Source: Bacteroidota bacterium (GTDB lineage: Bacteria > Bacteroidota > Bacteroidia > AKYH767-A > OLB10). From it: DNA of 64,000 bases. The stretch covers positions 62,001 through 126,000 of the forward strand of contig JADKFV010000008.1 of assembly GCA_016717325.1 (NCBI GenBank), written 5' to 3'. Made by a program: the position numbers and the translations under genes. Positions within the stretch are counted from its first letter, which is position 1. Each line of letters begins with the position of its first letter. Positions 7,615 through 16,580 of this stretch are shown piece by piece. The notes below the pieces were generated by a model, which saw only the letters and a list, made by a program, of their open reading frames with translations, was not told the origin of the DNA and did not search any database.

Positions 7615-10005
7615 TTATTTGTATGAGTATAACACTTCAGTTTGATGCGGAGGAATTTGTATAACCATCTTTCCATTGCTTATTTCAAAATTTGAATCGA
7701 ATAATGCCTTCAACGATTTCGAATTTGTATAGTCAGGCATTTCGAAAGTTGCTGTTTGAATGTCGTTACTTTTGTTTAAAATCAAAATTGAAACCTGCTC
7801 AAAGTACTTCCGCATTATTACAAGAACATTTTTATCCGCTTGCAAAAATTTCGTTTCTCCATAAATCATTGCAATATTATTTCTACGTAATTGAACTAGT
7901 TTTATTGTTTTGTCCAGGGTATTGTTTTCTTTCGAAGACAACATATTTCCAAATCGAGCCATTCTTCTGTTGTCGGGATCACCGGCACCCATATCACCAT
8001 ATTCATCGCCATAGTATATGCAAGGCACACCGGGCAAAGTCATGTTGAGGGCTTGCAATTGAATGAGCATATCGTACCCTACGCTATCTTTTATTTTTAC
8101 ATCCCTTGTCCATCCGGCTTCCTTAGCATCTTCGCTGCCCGATATTGCTTTGCTGGCAAAAGAAATAAAGCGTGGCATGTCGTGGTTACCACTAATGTTG
8201 CCCATTAAATGATGATAACCATAATAGTTGCACGATTCTGTGATAGAATTTTTTAAAGATTCAAACGACTCATCATTATTCAACAAAATTCTGCTTGCAT
8301 CAAAATAAGTGTTGAAATCGAACTGTGCATCGAGTTGACCTGTAGAAACATAGCTGCCAATTAACTCGCGCGAACCAAAAGTTTCGCCAATTTGATAAAT
8401 GCTGCGGTGTTCCTTTTCTACCACTTGCAGTTTTATTTTTTTTGTAAGTGTAAGCCAAAAAGGAGATGGAACATGCTTTACGGCATCGTGTCTGAATCCG
8501 TCAATACCGAATTTTGTGATCCAATACAAAGCGCTATCAGTCATCATGTCCACTGCCTGCGGTATATCATAATTTATATCGGGCATAAAAGGTTCGAACC
8601 AGGTAGTAAGCCGATATTCATCCCACAGTCGAATGTTTTTCCTTCCATCAGGTAAGTCAATGCAGGTGAAGAATTCCGGATGATCTTTGTAAATTTTATT
8701 TTCGCTGTGCACATGGTTGCTCACAAAATCCAGCAAAACATTCATTTTCTTTTGATGGGCAGTAGTAACGAGATTTTTAAAAACATCATCGTTACCAAAC
8801 CTTGTGTCGATGGTTGTTTCCGTAACCGGCCAATAACCATGATAACCACTAAACCATCTGCGTGGTGCCGGGTATTCCTGATATGCACCTAAAGGGTTTT
8901 GAACAATAGGAGAAATCCAAAGGCAGTTAACGCCAAGTTTTTCAAGATAGCCATCATTGATTTTATTTATTATTCCTTGTAAATCACCACCATAATAATT
9001 GGCTCGGGGAAGAATATTTTTATCAATTGTTTTTTGTGTATTGGAGGTATCTCCATCTACAAATCTATCTACCAAAGCAAAATACATGATGTTGTATTCC
9101 TTATCGTTGCGATTGAGCGAAGTTGTGTTCTCTAAAACTTTTCCATTTTCGAGCGGTATTAAAATATCATTGGAAATACCTTCGCTATTGTAAGCAAACA
9201 CCCTAATAAAACTCCGATCGACCTTTTGGGCAATATCTGGAACAGTAAGTATACAATTACCGTTACTAAGTTCATGCGACATAATTTGATTTTGCCACAA
9301 ACAGATAATTGCTTCAGGGCTATTTGTACACTTGATGGTGATATTATTATTGTCAAAAGATTGGGTCGATAGTTCGGGAAGTTTACTACGGTCGGCAGCT
9401 TCTACAGTTAAAATATTATTGTAGCCTCCCATTCCATTGCTCACCGAATCGGAATTATTGTGGTCTGATATTTCTTTGCCATCACCCATCAGTTTGTAGT
9501 TGTATTTACCCGGATTTATGTTTAGTTCTCCTTTCCATACATTGCCTGCCAGCGAAAGCGTTGTGGCTTCTGTATTCCAATTATTAAATTCGCCTTTTAC
9601 TTTTATCTGTTTATATTTTACAGCGCTTTCTTTATATTCAAATGCAATTGTTTGGCGTGTTGTTTTTTTGCAGACAATACTTTTGCACATACCCTTACTG
9701 TATACGTTGAGGGTAAATATTTTTGGTGATGCCGCATTGGTTTCAACAGAAACTTTACTTTCACCTTTCTTGTAAATTATTTTGACAGCACCAACTGAAT
9801 TGACAGAGTCTACTGCATTACTATCTTCAAAAAATTCGGTGAGTAAAATGCTTGATTTGTTTTCTTGTAAATAAACCGGCATAAAAATGCTATAGGCTTC
9901 TTCAAAGACAAGGTTCTCCTTCTTAGCCTTATTATTTTTGCACGATGTTGAAATCAATACCAAGGCAACAAAGGCGCTAAAACTTCTGATTATTTTGAAA
10001 TTCAT
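7615..10005 (-). CDS. Alpha-amylase family (GH13) lipoprotein with N-terminal CBM48-like domain
   Basis: This 796-residue protein starts with a lipoprotein signal; Cys22 in LISTSC is the probable lipidated residue. Residues about 130-200 (KQIKVKGEFNNWN ... GELNINPGKYNYKLMGDG) look like a CBM48/AMPK-type glycogen-binding module. The GH13 barrel runs from about 305: YGGDLQGI, LGVNCLWISPI, DFVSNHVH, then GFRHDAVKH with nucleophile Asp507, IGETFG with acid Glu541, and GNHDMPR with Asp609. All three catalytic residues are present. It should cleave alpha-1,4-glucans or related oligosaccharides in the periplasm or at the outer membrane. It is larger than a plain amylase because of the N-terminal modules, and no SusC/SusD pair lies nearby. 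Confidence 0.85.
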   Translation of the reverse strand: MNFKIIRSFSAFVALVLISTSCKNNKAKKENLVFEEAYSIFMPVYLQENKSSILLTEFFEDSNAVDSVNSVGAVKIIYKKGESKVSVETNAASPKIFTLNVYSKGMCKSIVCKKTTRQTIAFEYKESAVKYKQIKVKGEFNNWNTEATTLSLAGNVWKGELNINPGKYNYKLMGDGKEISDHNNSDSVSNGMGGYNNILTVEAADRSKLPELSTQSFDNNNITIKCTNSPEAIICLWQNQIMSHELSNGNCILTVPDIAQKVDRSFIRVFAYNSEGISNDILIPLENGKVLENTTSLNRNDKEYNIMYFALVDRFVDGDTSNTQKTIDKNILPRANYYGGDLQGIINKINDGYLEKLGVNCLWISPIVQNPLGAYQEYPAPRRWFSGYHGYWPVTETTIDTRFGNDDVFKNLVTTAHQKKMNVLLDFVSNHVHSENKIYKDHPEFFTCIDLPDGRKNIRLWDEYRLTTWFEPFMPDINYDIPQAVDMMTDSALYWITKFGIDGFRHDAVKHVPSPFWLTLTKKIKLQVVEKEHRSIYQIGETFGSRELIGSYVSTGQLDAQFDFNTYFDASRILLNNDESFESLKNSITESCNYYGYHHLMGNISGNHDMPRFISFASKAISGSEDAKEAGWTRDVKIKDSVGYDMLIQLQALNMTLPGVPCIYYGDEYGDMGAGDPDNRRMARFGNMLSSKENNTLDKTIKLVQLRRNNIAMIYGETKFLQADKNVLVIMRKYFEQVSILILNKSNDIQTATFEMPDYTNSKSLKALFDSNFEISNGKMVIQIPPHQTEVLYSYK

Positions 10006-10224
10006 ATTTCTTTTATGATTATTGTTTTTGAAATAAATTTACAGGTGTGCAATGATAAAGAAAAGTGGAGCTTATTTGAAATATTTGTTTCCATTCATTG
10101 GGAGCTTTCTTGTTTTATCTTTACATCGGAATTAGAATTATCTACTCTGCAATATTTGCTTATTGAAAAATAATTATTTTTTGAAGAAGTTATCAAACTA
10201 TAATGCAGATTTTAGTATGATACT

Positions 10225-10345
10225 GTGAAGGTCGCTTAGGGACGATATTTTATTTAAGAAATTTGATGACAACAAAAATGTCGCCCCTACGGGGCTTGGG
10301 TTCAGATAGGATTTCGTTATTACCATAATGCCGTCCCTATGGGAC
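10225..10345. repeat. Composite hairpin repeat (REP-like) in the 10006-10390 intergenic region
   Basis: This 385-bp gap between divergent genes holds TTAGGGACGAT near 10235, a perfect hairpin GCCCC-TAC-GGGGC at 10283-10295, and a second hairpin GTCCC-TAT-GGGAC at 10333-10345. Conserved-looking flanks TGTCGCC, GGCTTGGG and CCATAATGCCGTCC surround them. From memory, similar arrangements recur between genes in other Bacteroidota. No open frame or promoter stands out in the rest of the gap. Confidence 0.55.
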
Positions 10346-10390
10346 TAAAAAAAATAAAAGCATATAGTAGTTTAAGAAATTATTTAAGTG

Positions 10391-10924
10391 ATGAATATCG
10401 AACAAGCATTATTAGGTGAACATTCAAAAGAATGGGCAAGAGCTATATCAAACCATATTGGTAACAATACACAACGGTTTGCTGTGTTGGCCAAAATATT
10501 TTTTGGCGACAATAAATTACTCACTCAAAGAGCCGCATGGATAATGAGCGAGTGTTATGATTTGAATCCTGACCTGTTTGCCAATTTGATTCCACAATTG
10601 ATAAAACATTTATTGAAACCAAATCACGAAGCAGTAAAAAGGCACACCACCAGAATTTTACTAACGGCACCTATTCCCAAAAAGTCGCATGCATTATTAA
10701 TTGAACTGTGCACAAAATATTTGCTCGATAGTGCTGAGGCCATTGCTACAAAAGCAAATGCACTTACCATTTTATCAAACATGTGTAAACTATATCCCGA
10801 GCTTAAAAATGAAACATTGGAAATAATAAAAATGATGGAGAATAATGACTTGACTCCTGCGCTTCTTTTTAGAGTAAAACATGCCAAAAAGCAACTCAAT
10901 AAAATTAAGCTTGACATTATTTAA
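10391..10924 (+). CDS. HEAT-like helical repeat protein of unknown function
   Basis: This 177-residue all-helical protein has paired amphipathic helices resembling HEAT/ARM repeats, for example AVLAKIFFGDNKLLTQRAAWIMSECYDLNPDLFANLIPQL and EAIATKANALTILSNMCKLYPELKNETLEIIKMM, cut here for length. There is no signal peptide and no catalytic motif, so it is probably cytosolic and binds another protein. ATG 10391 is preferred over the GTG one codon earlier. Its stop overlaps the stop of the convergent TIGR02757 gene by 8 nt (10917-10924). I cannot assign a function. Confidence 0.7.
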   Translation: MNIEQALLGEHSKEWARAISNHIGNNTQRFAVLAKIFFGDNKLLTQRAAWIMSECYDLNPDLFANLIPQLIKHLLKPNHEAVKRHTTRILLTAPIPKKSHALLIELCTKYLLDSAEAIATKANALTILSNMCKLYPELKNETLEIIKMMENNDLTPALLFRVKHAKKQLNKIKLDII

Positions 10925-11684
10925 ATCCTTCATAAGCACTCAATCCGAATAAAGCAAAATCATATTTTACAGGATCGCTTTCGTCCAGCAAGCGCAGCGA
11001 GCAGGTGAGTTCGTTTACTGCTTTCCAATCGGTTTGTGTTCTATTCAACAATTGCAGTGCAATAGCAGCCCTTGCCGAATGCACATCGAGTGGGCAGTAC
11101 AATTGCGATGGCTTTATAGTTTTCCAAATTCCAAAGTCTACACCATTGTTATCGTTGCGCACCATCCATCGTAAATACATACATATTCTTTTTGCGCTGG
11201 AGTTTCGCAAAGGGTCGGCCACGTGCTTTGAGGTACGTGTGTGATTATTTTTTTCGAAAAAAACCTTTTTGAAATTGCTGATACATTTTGACATATCGTT
11301 TTCTATCAGCAACTCCTTTGTAAAAACCGATTCAAGCCCATTTTTATTTTTGTAAATATGTTGAAGGCATTTTATAAAAGTGATACAATCTTCACCATTA
11401 AATGTACGATGGATAAATTTTGAAAATGGTTTCCAATCTTTTGCCGAAGAATTTAGTATAAATTGATGAGGGCTATTATCCATCCAAAGCATAAGTTTAT
11501 TGGCATTATTGATAATTGTTTTACGTTGACCCCATGCAAGAGTGGCTGCAAAGAATCCACTAATTTCAATATCTTCTTTTTTTGTAAATGCATGAGGAAT
11601 AATAATAGGATCCTGCTCTATAAAATCGATACAATTATATTGATTATGTTTTTCGTCAAGAAAAGATTTCAGATTATGAATCAT
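10917..11684 (-). CDS. TIGR02757 family (DUF2400) protein
   Basis: This 255-residue protein matches the conserved TIGR02757/DUF2400 family of Bacteroidota and relatives. Features are ISGFFAATLAWGQRKTIINNANKLM near the start, then DPLRNSSAKRICMYLRWMVRNDNNGVDFGIW, cut here to motifs, and LYCPLDVHSARAAIALQLL. The pattern of Arg-Trp-Met-Val-Arg then C-P-L-D-V-H recalls helix-hairpin-helix DNA glycosylase relatives, but no activity is established to my knowledge. An upstream start at 11708 would put MRGFLFYF inside the terminator of the preceding gene, so MIHNLKSF at 11684 is chosen. Confidence 0.8.
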   Translation of the reverse strand: MIHNLKSFLDEKHNQYNCIDFIEQDPIIIPHAFTKKEDIEISGFFAATLAWGQRKTIINNANKLMLWMDNSPHQFILNSSAKDWKPFSKFIHRTFNGEDCITFIKCLQHIYKNKNGLESVFTKELLIENDMSKCISNFKKVFFEKNNHTRTSKHVADPLRNSSAKRICMYLRWMVRNDNNGVDFGIWKTIKPSQLYCPLDVHSARAAIALQLLNRTQTDWKAVNELTCSLRLLDESDPVKYDFALFGLSAYEGFK

Positions 11685-11690
11685 AAAATA

Positions 11691-11721
11691 AAATAAAAAG
11701 CCCCGCAATTTTGCGAGGCTT
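11691..11721 (-). terminator. Terminator of the beta-propeller T9SS gene (minus strand)
   Basis: Inverted repeat AAGCCCCGCAA (11698-11708) and TTGCGAGGCTT (11711-11721) with one mismatch. On the minus strand it is followed by a T-rich run (11691-11699). It sits between the stop of the 11742 gene and the start of the next minus gene. Confidence 0.75.
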
Positions 11722-11741
11722 ATATTATGGATAGTGTTTTT

Positions 11742-13331
11742 TTATTTAACTATAAACTTACCGAATCCCATCGCCCTTATTCCCGAATACAAACGATAAG
11801 AGTAAATTCCACTGCTTTTATTTTTGCGGTTCAATATTACAGTGTTATTTCCTAAGGTAGGAAGTACCTCAACAATGCTTCCGGTAATATCATAAACTTC
11901 TATTTTATCTACTATTGGAAAAATAGTTTCGCCAATATTTATTTTGATAATATCAAAGGCCGGATTGGGATAAACAAATGAATTGCTGTGCAGATTTATT
12001 TCTGAAATAGAATTGGGAATTTGCTGTCCTAACCTTACTACCCAAATATCTTCGTTACCATTATTGCCGGTAACATCAAAATCATTGGAGCGGGTGGAAC
12101 CAGTTAAAACATAACCACTGTCGGGAGTTTGTGAAATAGAATTACTTATTTCGTCATCACTTCCTCCAAGCGAAAGCGACCATTTACGATTGCCATTTTT
12201 CGCCATTTTCAAAATATAATTATCGTACCCTCCATGATTAGGGGCTGTATTGGGCAACAATGAATTTGACCATCCACAAATTACATAATCATTGTCTGTT
12301 TGTTGAAATACATCAGTGGCAGTTTCATTCAAACCACCACCATAAGAATCTTGCCAATCGAGTATTCCCTGATCGGTAAGTTTCATCAGCCATGCATCGG
12401 TAGTGCCATTGGCACCAAATGGCCCAACGTGGCCGCTAACATCGCCATCGTTCGATAATGAATTGCCGCAAACCACATAGCCTAATGCGGCATTTTGCTG
12501 AAATGCAAATGCAATTTCATCCTCGCTACCGCCAAAACTATTTTTCCAAATGATAGAATCTTTAGAAAATAATTTTGCTACCCAATAATCGCTTTTCCCA
12601 TGATTGTTATTTACATCGCCATCGATAGATGAACTTGAACCGGCCATAAACATCAATCCTCCAGCAATTTCTTGTATGCCACTGCAATAATCTCCGTTAC
12701 TACCACCAAAAGTTTTTTCCCAAACTATAGCACCCAATGTGTCAACTTTCAGTATCCAGTAATCAGCACTTCCATTATTGAAACTTACATCCACATCATT
12801 CGAAAAAGTAGTAGCGCCCAACAAATAATTATTATCGCTCGTCAATCCAAGTGATGCCAGATTGTCTTTATCGGTACCACCATAGTTGTCGGCCCATTGA
12901 ATTACTCCTGTAGCATCTATTTTAATTAAAACAATATCTGTAACTCCTTTATTGGTTGTAAATGGTCCATCGTTCGATGATGACGTTCCGCCAATTAAAT
13001 AGCCACCATCGGGTGTAAGCAAAATATCGTTTCCAATGTCGCTTGACGATCCTCCATAAGTTTGTTGCCATTGAATATCTCCTAAGGAATTCAGTTTTAC
13101 AACCCACATATCGTAATTTCCGGCATTGGATGTCACATCTGAATCACTAGATAATGTTGAGCCAACAATAATAAATCCTCCATCGGGAGTAAATTTGATG
13201 GCATTTCCTTTATCGTTATTACTACCACCATAGCAATCTTGCCAAAGTAAGTTTGGCGGAAAAAATTGTTGTGCTTTCAACATGTGCCCCATTGAAATAA
13301 TGAACAGCACTAATAATAAATTCTTCTTCAT
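11742..13331 (-). CDS. Secreted repeat (beta-propeller-like) protein with T9SS sorting domain
   Basis: From the preferred start MKKNLLLVLFIISMGHMLKAQQ (ATG at 13331, a clear signal peptide) the protein has 529 residues; the frame is open to 13364. It holds about eight repeats built on W-x-x-x-Y/F-G-G-S/T-x-x-D ... D-G-G-Y/F-x-x-x-G-S/T-x-S-x-D, each about 50 residues. This is typical of secreted Bacteroidota proteins that fold as a propeller. The C-terminal ~75 residues (FVYPNPAFDIIKINIG ... MGFGKFIVK) are a T9SS sorting domain. It should be exported to the cell surface. A ligand or enzyme role is not evident. A terminator follows it. Confidence 0.82.
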   Translation of the reverse strand: MKKNLLLVLFIISMGHMLKAQQFFPPNLLWQDCYGGSNNDKGNAIKFTPDGGFIIVGSTLSSDSDVTSNAGNYDMWVVKLNSLGDIQWQQTYGGSSSDIGNDILLTPDGGYLIGGTSSSNDGPFTTNKGVTDIVLIKIDATGVIQWADNYGGTDKDNLASLGLTSDNNYLLGATTFSNDVDVSFNNGSADYWILKVDTLGAIVWEKTFGGSNGDYCSGIQEIAGGLMFMAGSSSSIDGDVNNNHGKSDYWVAKLFSKDSIIWKNSFGGSEDEIAFAFQQNAALGYVVCGNSLSNDGDVSGHVGPFGANGTTDAWLMKLTDQGILDWQDSYGGGLNETATDVFQQTDNDYVICGWSNSLLPNTAPNHGGYDNYILKMAKNGNRKWSLSLGGSDDEISNSISQTPDSGYVLTGSTRSNDFDVTGNNGNEDIWVVRLGQQIPNSISEINLHSNSFVYPNPAFDIIKINIGETIFPIVDKIEVYDITGSIVEVLPTLGNNTVILNRKNKSSGIYSYRLYSGIRAMGFGKFIVK

Positions 13332-13422
13332 TTTTTTTAGTTTAGAATTGACGGATACAAGCATTGTACCATGTGATACTTTTTTACACTCATATCAAAT
13401 TAATAAGTTAAACAACAGGCTG

Positions 13423-13430
13423 CAAATATA
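13423..13430 (-). promoter_or_regulatory. Minus-strand -7 element for the beta-propeller gene
   Basis: On the minus strand this reads TATATTTG followed by C, matching TAnnTTTG. It lies about 90 nt before the ATG at 13331. Confidence 0.4.
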
Positions 13431-13481
13431 AATATCTTCAATTTTTTATCTCGAAATTCATCCTAAAAAGGCGAAAAAAAA

Positions 13482-14087
13482 TTAGTCCTTCAATGAATGC
13501 GGCCCAATGTTAAACAACAAATCTAGTATACTTAAGTTTGAAATAAAGTCATACTTCGATTTTACTATTTGTAAATAAGGCTTCAGTTCTATTTTGGTTG
13601 TTTGCAAATTGTTTTTTGCGCTGCTCACAAATCTTAAATCCATAAGTTGAGAAATTTGAATTTCTGATTCGATGGGCAGTGGCAATTTAAAATGCTTACA
13701 AATAAATTGCAAGGTTGCGTTATTAAAATCAGAAAGAAATTCGAAACGGTGCATTATCGTTTTTTTTATTTCATCGGCATAAAATTCGAAAAATGGGCTC
13801 CTGTTATATGCAGTTGTAAGGCTTCGCCAGTGCTGATTTTGCCAACGTTCGCTATAGTCAATTTTCAGCAAATGTGTTTTCGTATCAAATAGTTGCCTGT
13901 GTTCGAGCGGTACAATAAGCGTTTGTAACCCATTTGGTCCGGCAATGTGGTAACGATTTCGGTTCGACTGTTTAATGAATTTCTCCTTCAAATCTACCCT
14001 GTATGTTTCGCACAATTTTATACACATAACATACTCTATACTTGGGAACGGTGCGGTTGCCAGGGTTATATGCTGTATGTTTTCCAT
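13482..14087 (-). CDS. WbqC family protein
   Basis: From ATG 14087 the product has 201 residues (the frame is open to 14159). It contains the WbqC hallmarks FIKQSNRNRYHIAGPNG, QTLIVPLEH, RWQNQHWRSLTTAYNRSPFF and, at the end, SILDLLFNIGP. The family is found near polysaccharide-synthesis genes and is thought to act in glycan or nucleotide-sugar metabolism, but the reaction is not well established. There is no signal peptide, so it is cytosolic. It is divergent from parE. Confidence 0.85.
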   Translation of the reverse strand: MENIQHITLATAPFPSIEYVMCIKLCETYRVDLKEKFIKQSNRNRYHIAGPNGLQTLIVPLEHRQLFDTKTHLLKIDYSERWQNQHWRSLTTAYNRSPFFEFYADEIKKTIMHRFEFLSDFNNATLQFICKHFKLPLPIESEIQISQLMDLRFVSSAKNNLQTTKIELKPYLQIVKSKYDFISNLSILDLLFNIGPHSLKD

Positions 14088-14263
14088 AGCCTGCAAATAT
14101 GGCACAAAAGTTTTCAACATTCTTTTACTCAAAACAAATTGCCCCGAGGTTTTCAACAAATGACACTTTTGTTTCTTATTGCAGTAATTTTGTTCGGGTT
14201 GTTTGAAAAGGAAGAATTTTTACCCAACCAAAAACAAAGGCTATAAACTGAAAAATCACCATC

Positions 14264-16146
14264 ATGGCAAAAAATAAAATTGCAAATTCGGCATACGATA
14301 ATGATAGTATAAAATCGCTCGATTGGCGCGAGCATATCAGGCTTCGGCCCGGTATGTACATAGGAAAATTGGGCGATGGCACAGCCAAAGACGATGGCAT
14401 CTATGTACTGGTAAAAGAAATTATCGACAATTGCATTGATGAATATGTGATGGGCAATGGCAAAGAAATTGATGTTACATTACATGACAGTACAATAACT
14501 GTTCGCGACCGTGGCCGTGGTATACCGCTGGGAAAAGTTATTGAATGCGTGTCTCAAATTAATACCGGTGCCAAATATGATAGCGGAGCATTTCAGAAAA
14601 GTGTGGGATTGAATGGCGTGGGAACTAAAGCCGTAAATGCATTGTCGGAATATTTTAAAGTGCAAAGTGTGCGTGATGGCCGAACAACCATTGCTGAATT
14701 TGAACGCGGTGTGCTGAAGAAAAATCAAAAGGAAATAAAATCCGATTTGCCAAATGGAACCATCGTAACTTTTATTCCCGACAACGAAATATTTGTAGAT
14801 TTTAAATTTAATCCTGAGCACATTGAACGTATGCTTAATTTATATGCTTACCTTAATGTAGGGCTAAAAATAAATTTTAACGGTCAGGTATATTTTCTCA
14901 AAACGGTTTACGTGATTTGCTTGATGCAAACATGAGCGAAGAAAAGCTTTATCAAACAGTGCATTTAAAAGGTGACGATATTGAACTTGCTTTTACACAT
15001 ACCGATGCATATGGCGAAGAATATTATTCTTTTGTAAACGGACAGCATACCACGCAAGGAGGCACACACCAGGCTGCTTTGCGCGAAGGATTGGTGAAGG
15101 CAGCACGCGAGTTTTATAAAAAAGAATTTGACTCTAATGATGTACGTAGTGGAATAATGGCTGCACTAAGCATACGTATACAGGAACCGGTGTTCGAATC
15201 GCAAACAAAAACAAAATTGGGTTCGCAAAGTACGGAGCCCAATGGACCATCGTTGCGAAACTGGATTGTCGATTTTGTAAAAGTTCACCTCGATAATTAT
15301 TTACATAAGAATCCTGAATTTGCCGATGTGCTGAAAAAGAAAATTGAACGTAGCGAACGTGAACGAAAGGATATTGCCGGCATTAAAAAACTTGCCAATG
15401 AGCGTGCTAAAAAGGCTAATCTACACAACAAAAAATTACGCGATTGTCGTGTACACCTCGATAGTAAACATCCCGATAAATATGAAAGCACATTGTTTCT
15501 TACCGAAGGTGATAGCGCCAGCGGAAGTATTACCAGTGCACGCGATGCCAATACACAAGCGGTTTTCAGCCTGCGGGGTAAACCATTGAATTGTTTTGGC
15601 CTCACCAAAAAGATAGTGTACGAAAACGAAGAATTTAATCTTTTGCAAAATGCCCTCAATATTGAAGACGGCCTCGAAGAGTTGCGCTACAATAAAGTGG
15701 TGATTGCTACCGATGCCGATGTTGACGGTATGCATATACGTTTGTTGATACTTACTTTCTTTCTGCAATTTTTTCCTGACCTGGTAAAAAACGGGCATGT
15801 TTATATTTTGCAAACACCATTATTCCGTGTACGAAATAAAAAAGAAACCATTTACTGCTACAGCGATGATGAAAGAGTAAAAGCCATAGAAAAACTTGGC
15901 CCCAAGCCGGAGATAACCCGATTCAAAGGTTTGGGAGAAATTTAGCCCGATGAGTTTAAAAAATTTATTGGCAAAAAAATAAAACTCGATCCTGTTGAAA
16001 TGGGGAAAGATACTGTGCTACATAACTTGCTCGATTATTATATGGGCAAAAACACACCCGAGCGTCAACAGTTTATTATTGATAATTTGAAAATAGACGA
16101 AGAGCCCGAGGAGGCTTTGATGGCGATAGAAGAGGAGGAAGCGTAG
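14264..16146 (+). CDS. parE: DNA topoisomerase IV subunit B, with one frameshift and one in-frame stop in the read sequence
   Basis: The product is the ATPase subunit of a type IIA topoisomerase that decatenates chromosomes. The GHKL ATPase shows EIIDNCIDEY, DRGRGIP and GLNGVGTKAVNALS; the TOPRIM domain shows LFLTEGDSASGS and ATDADVDGMHIRLL. Two breaks occur. A missing T in the run at 14893-14896 splits FNGQVYF from SQNGLRDLLDANMSEE. A TAG at 15943-15945 interrupts RFKGLGEI-(S)-PDEFKKF, after which the frame continues to EEPEEALMAIEEEEA and a stop at 16146. Rejoined, the protein is 627 residues, normal for Bacteroidota ParE. As the gene is essential, the breaks are probably sequence errors. 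parC lies 434 nt downstream. Confidence 0.88.
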
Positions 16147-16245
16147 GTTAATAGTTCAAGGTTCAAAAGTTTAAGGGTTCAAAAGTTTAAGGGTTCAAAA
16201 GTTCAAAAGTTTAAAAGTTCAAGAGTTCAAAAGTTTAGAAAGTTT
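16147..16245. repeat. Short-period tandem repeat after parE
   Basis: Degenerate 7-9-nt units of the form GTTCAAAA / GTTTAAGG repeat about ten times directly after the parE stop. No coding potential. Confidence 0.7.
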
Positions 16246-16307
16246 GCTGCAACGTTTTTTTTGAAAAAATATTTCTTCAAAAGAATCTAAATACTTCTTT
16301 ACCAAAT

Positions 16308-16565
16308 TTGAAAACTAAGAACAAGTCGCACAGCGAACGAAACAAAGAACAAAGAACAAAGAACAAGTCTCACCGCAAACGTAACGAAGAATGCCGACAC
16401 TTTGGTCGGCATCCCGACCGAAGTGTCGGGACTAAAAACAAGGCTCACAGCAAACGTAACGAAGAACTAAGAACAGGGCTCACAGCAAACGTAACGAAGA
16501 ACTAAGAACAAAAAACGAAAAACAAGGCTCACAGCAAACGTAACTAAAAACTAAAAACTCAGAAC
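16308..16565. repeat. Degenerate tandem repeat block with CCGAC palindromes, before parC
   Basis: Units like AAGGCTCACAGCAAACGTAA, each followed by C(G/T)AAGAACTAAGAAC, occur about five times with uneven spacing. Between them are two palindromes, GCCGAC-6 nt-GTCGGC (16393-16410) and CCCGAC-6 nt-GTCGGG (16413-16430). The 65-residue open frame through the block is just the repeat translated. The same unit and palindrome recur near 47.65-47.95 kb. Confidence 0.7.
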
Positions 16566-16580
16566 ACTAAACTAAAGAAA

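Noticed and set aside
11684..11708. Longer N-terminus MRGFLFYF for the TIGR02757 protein
   Set aside because: These codons lie inside the terminator of the upstream gene.
15297..15813. Long minus-strand open frames inside parE
   Set aside because: They are shadows of the TOPRIM coding strand with no start context or family match.
15943..15945. TAG in parE as a recoded (pyrrolysine or readthrough) codon
   Set aside because: No supporting signal, and neighbouring frameshifts in homopolymers make a sequence error far more likely.
16308..16505. A 65-residue open frame with repeated K-N-K-S-H-S/R-K-R-N units
   Set aside because: It is a plain translation of the degenerate DNA repeat before parC, has no upstream signal, and shows no protein-like composition.
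16308..16565. Possible CRISPR array
   Set aside because: Units are degenerate, spacing is uneven, the 'spacers' are themselves repeats, and no cas gene is present.
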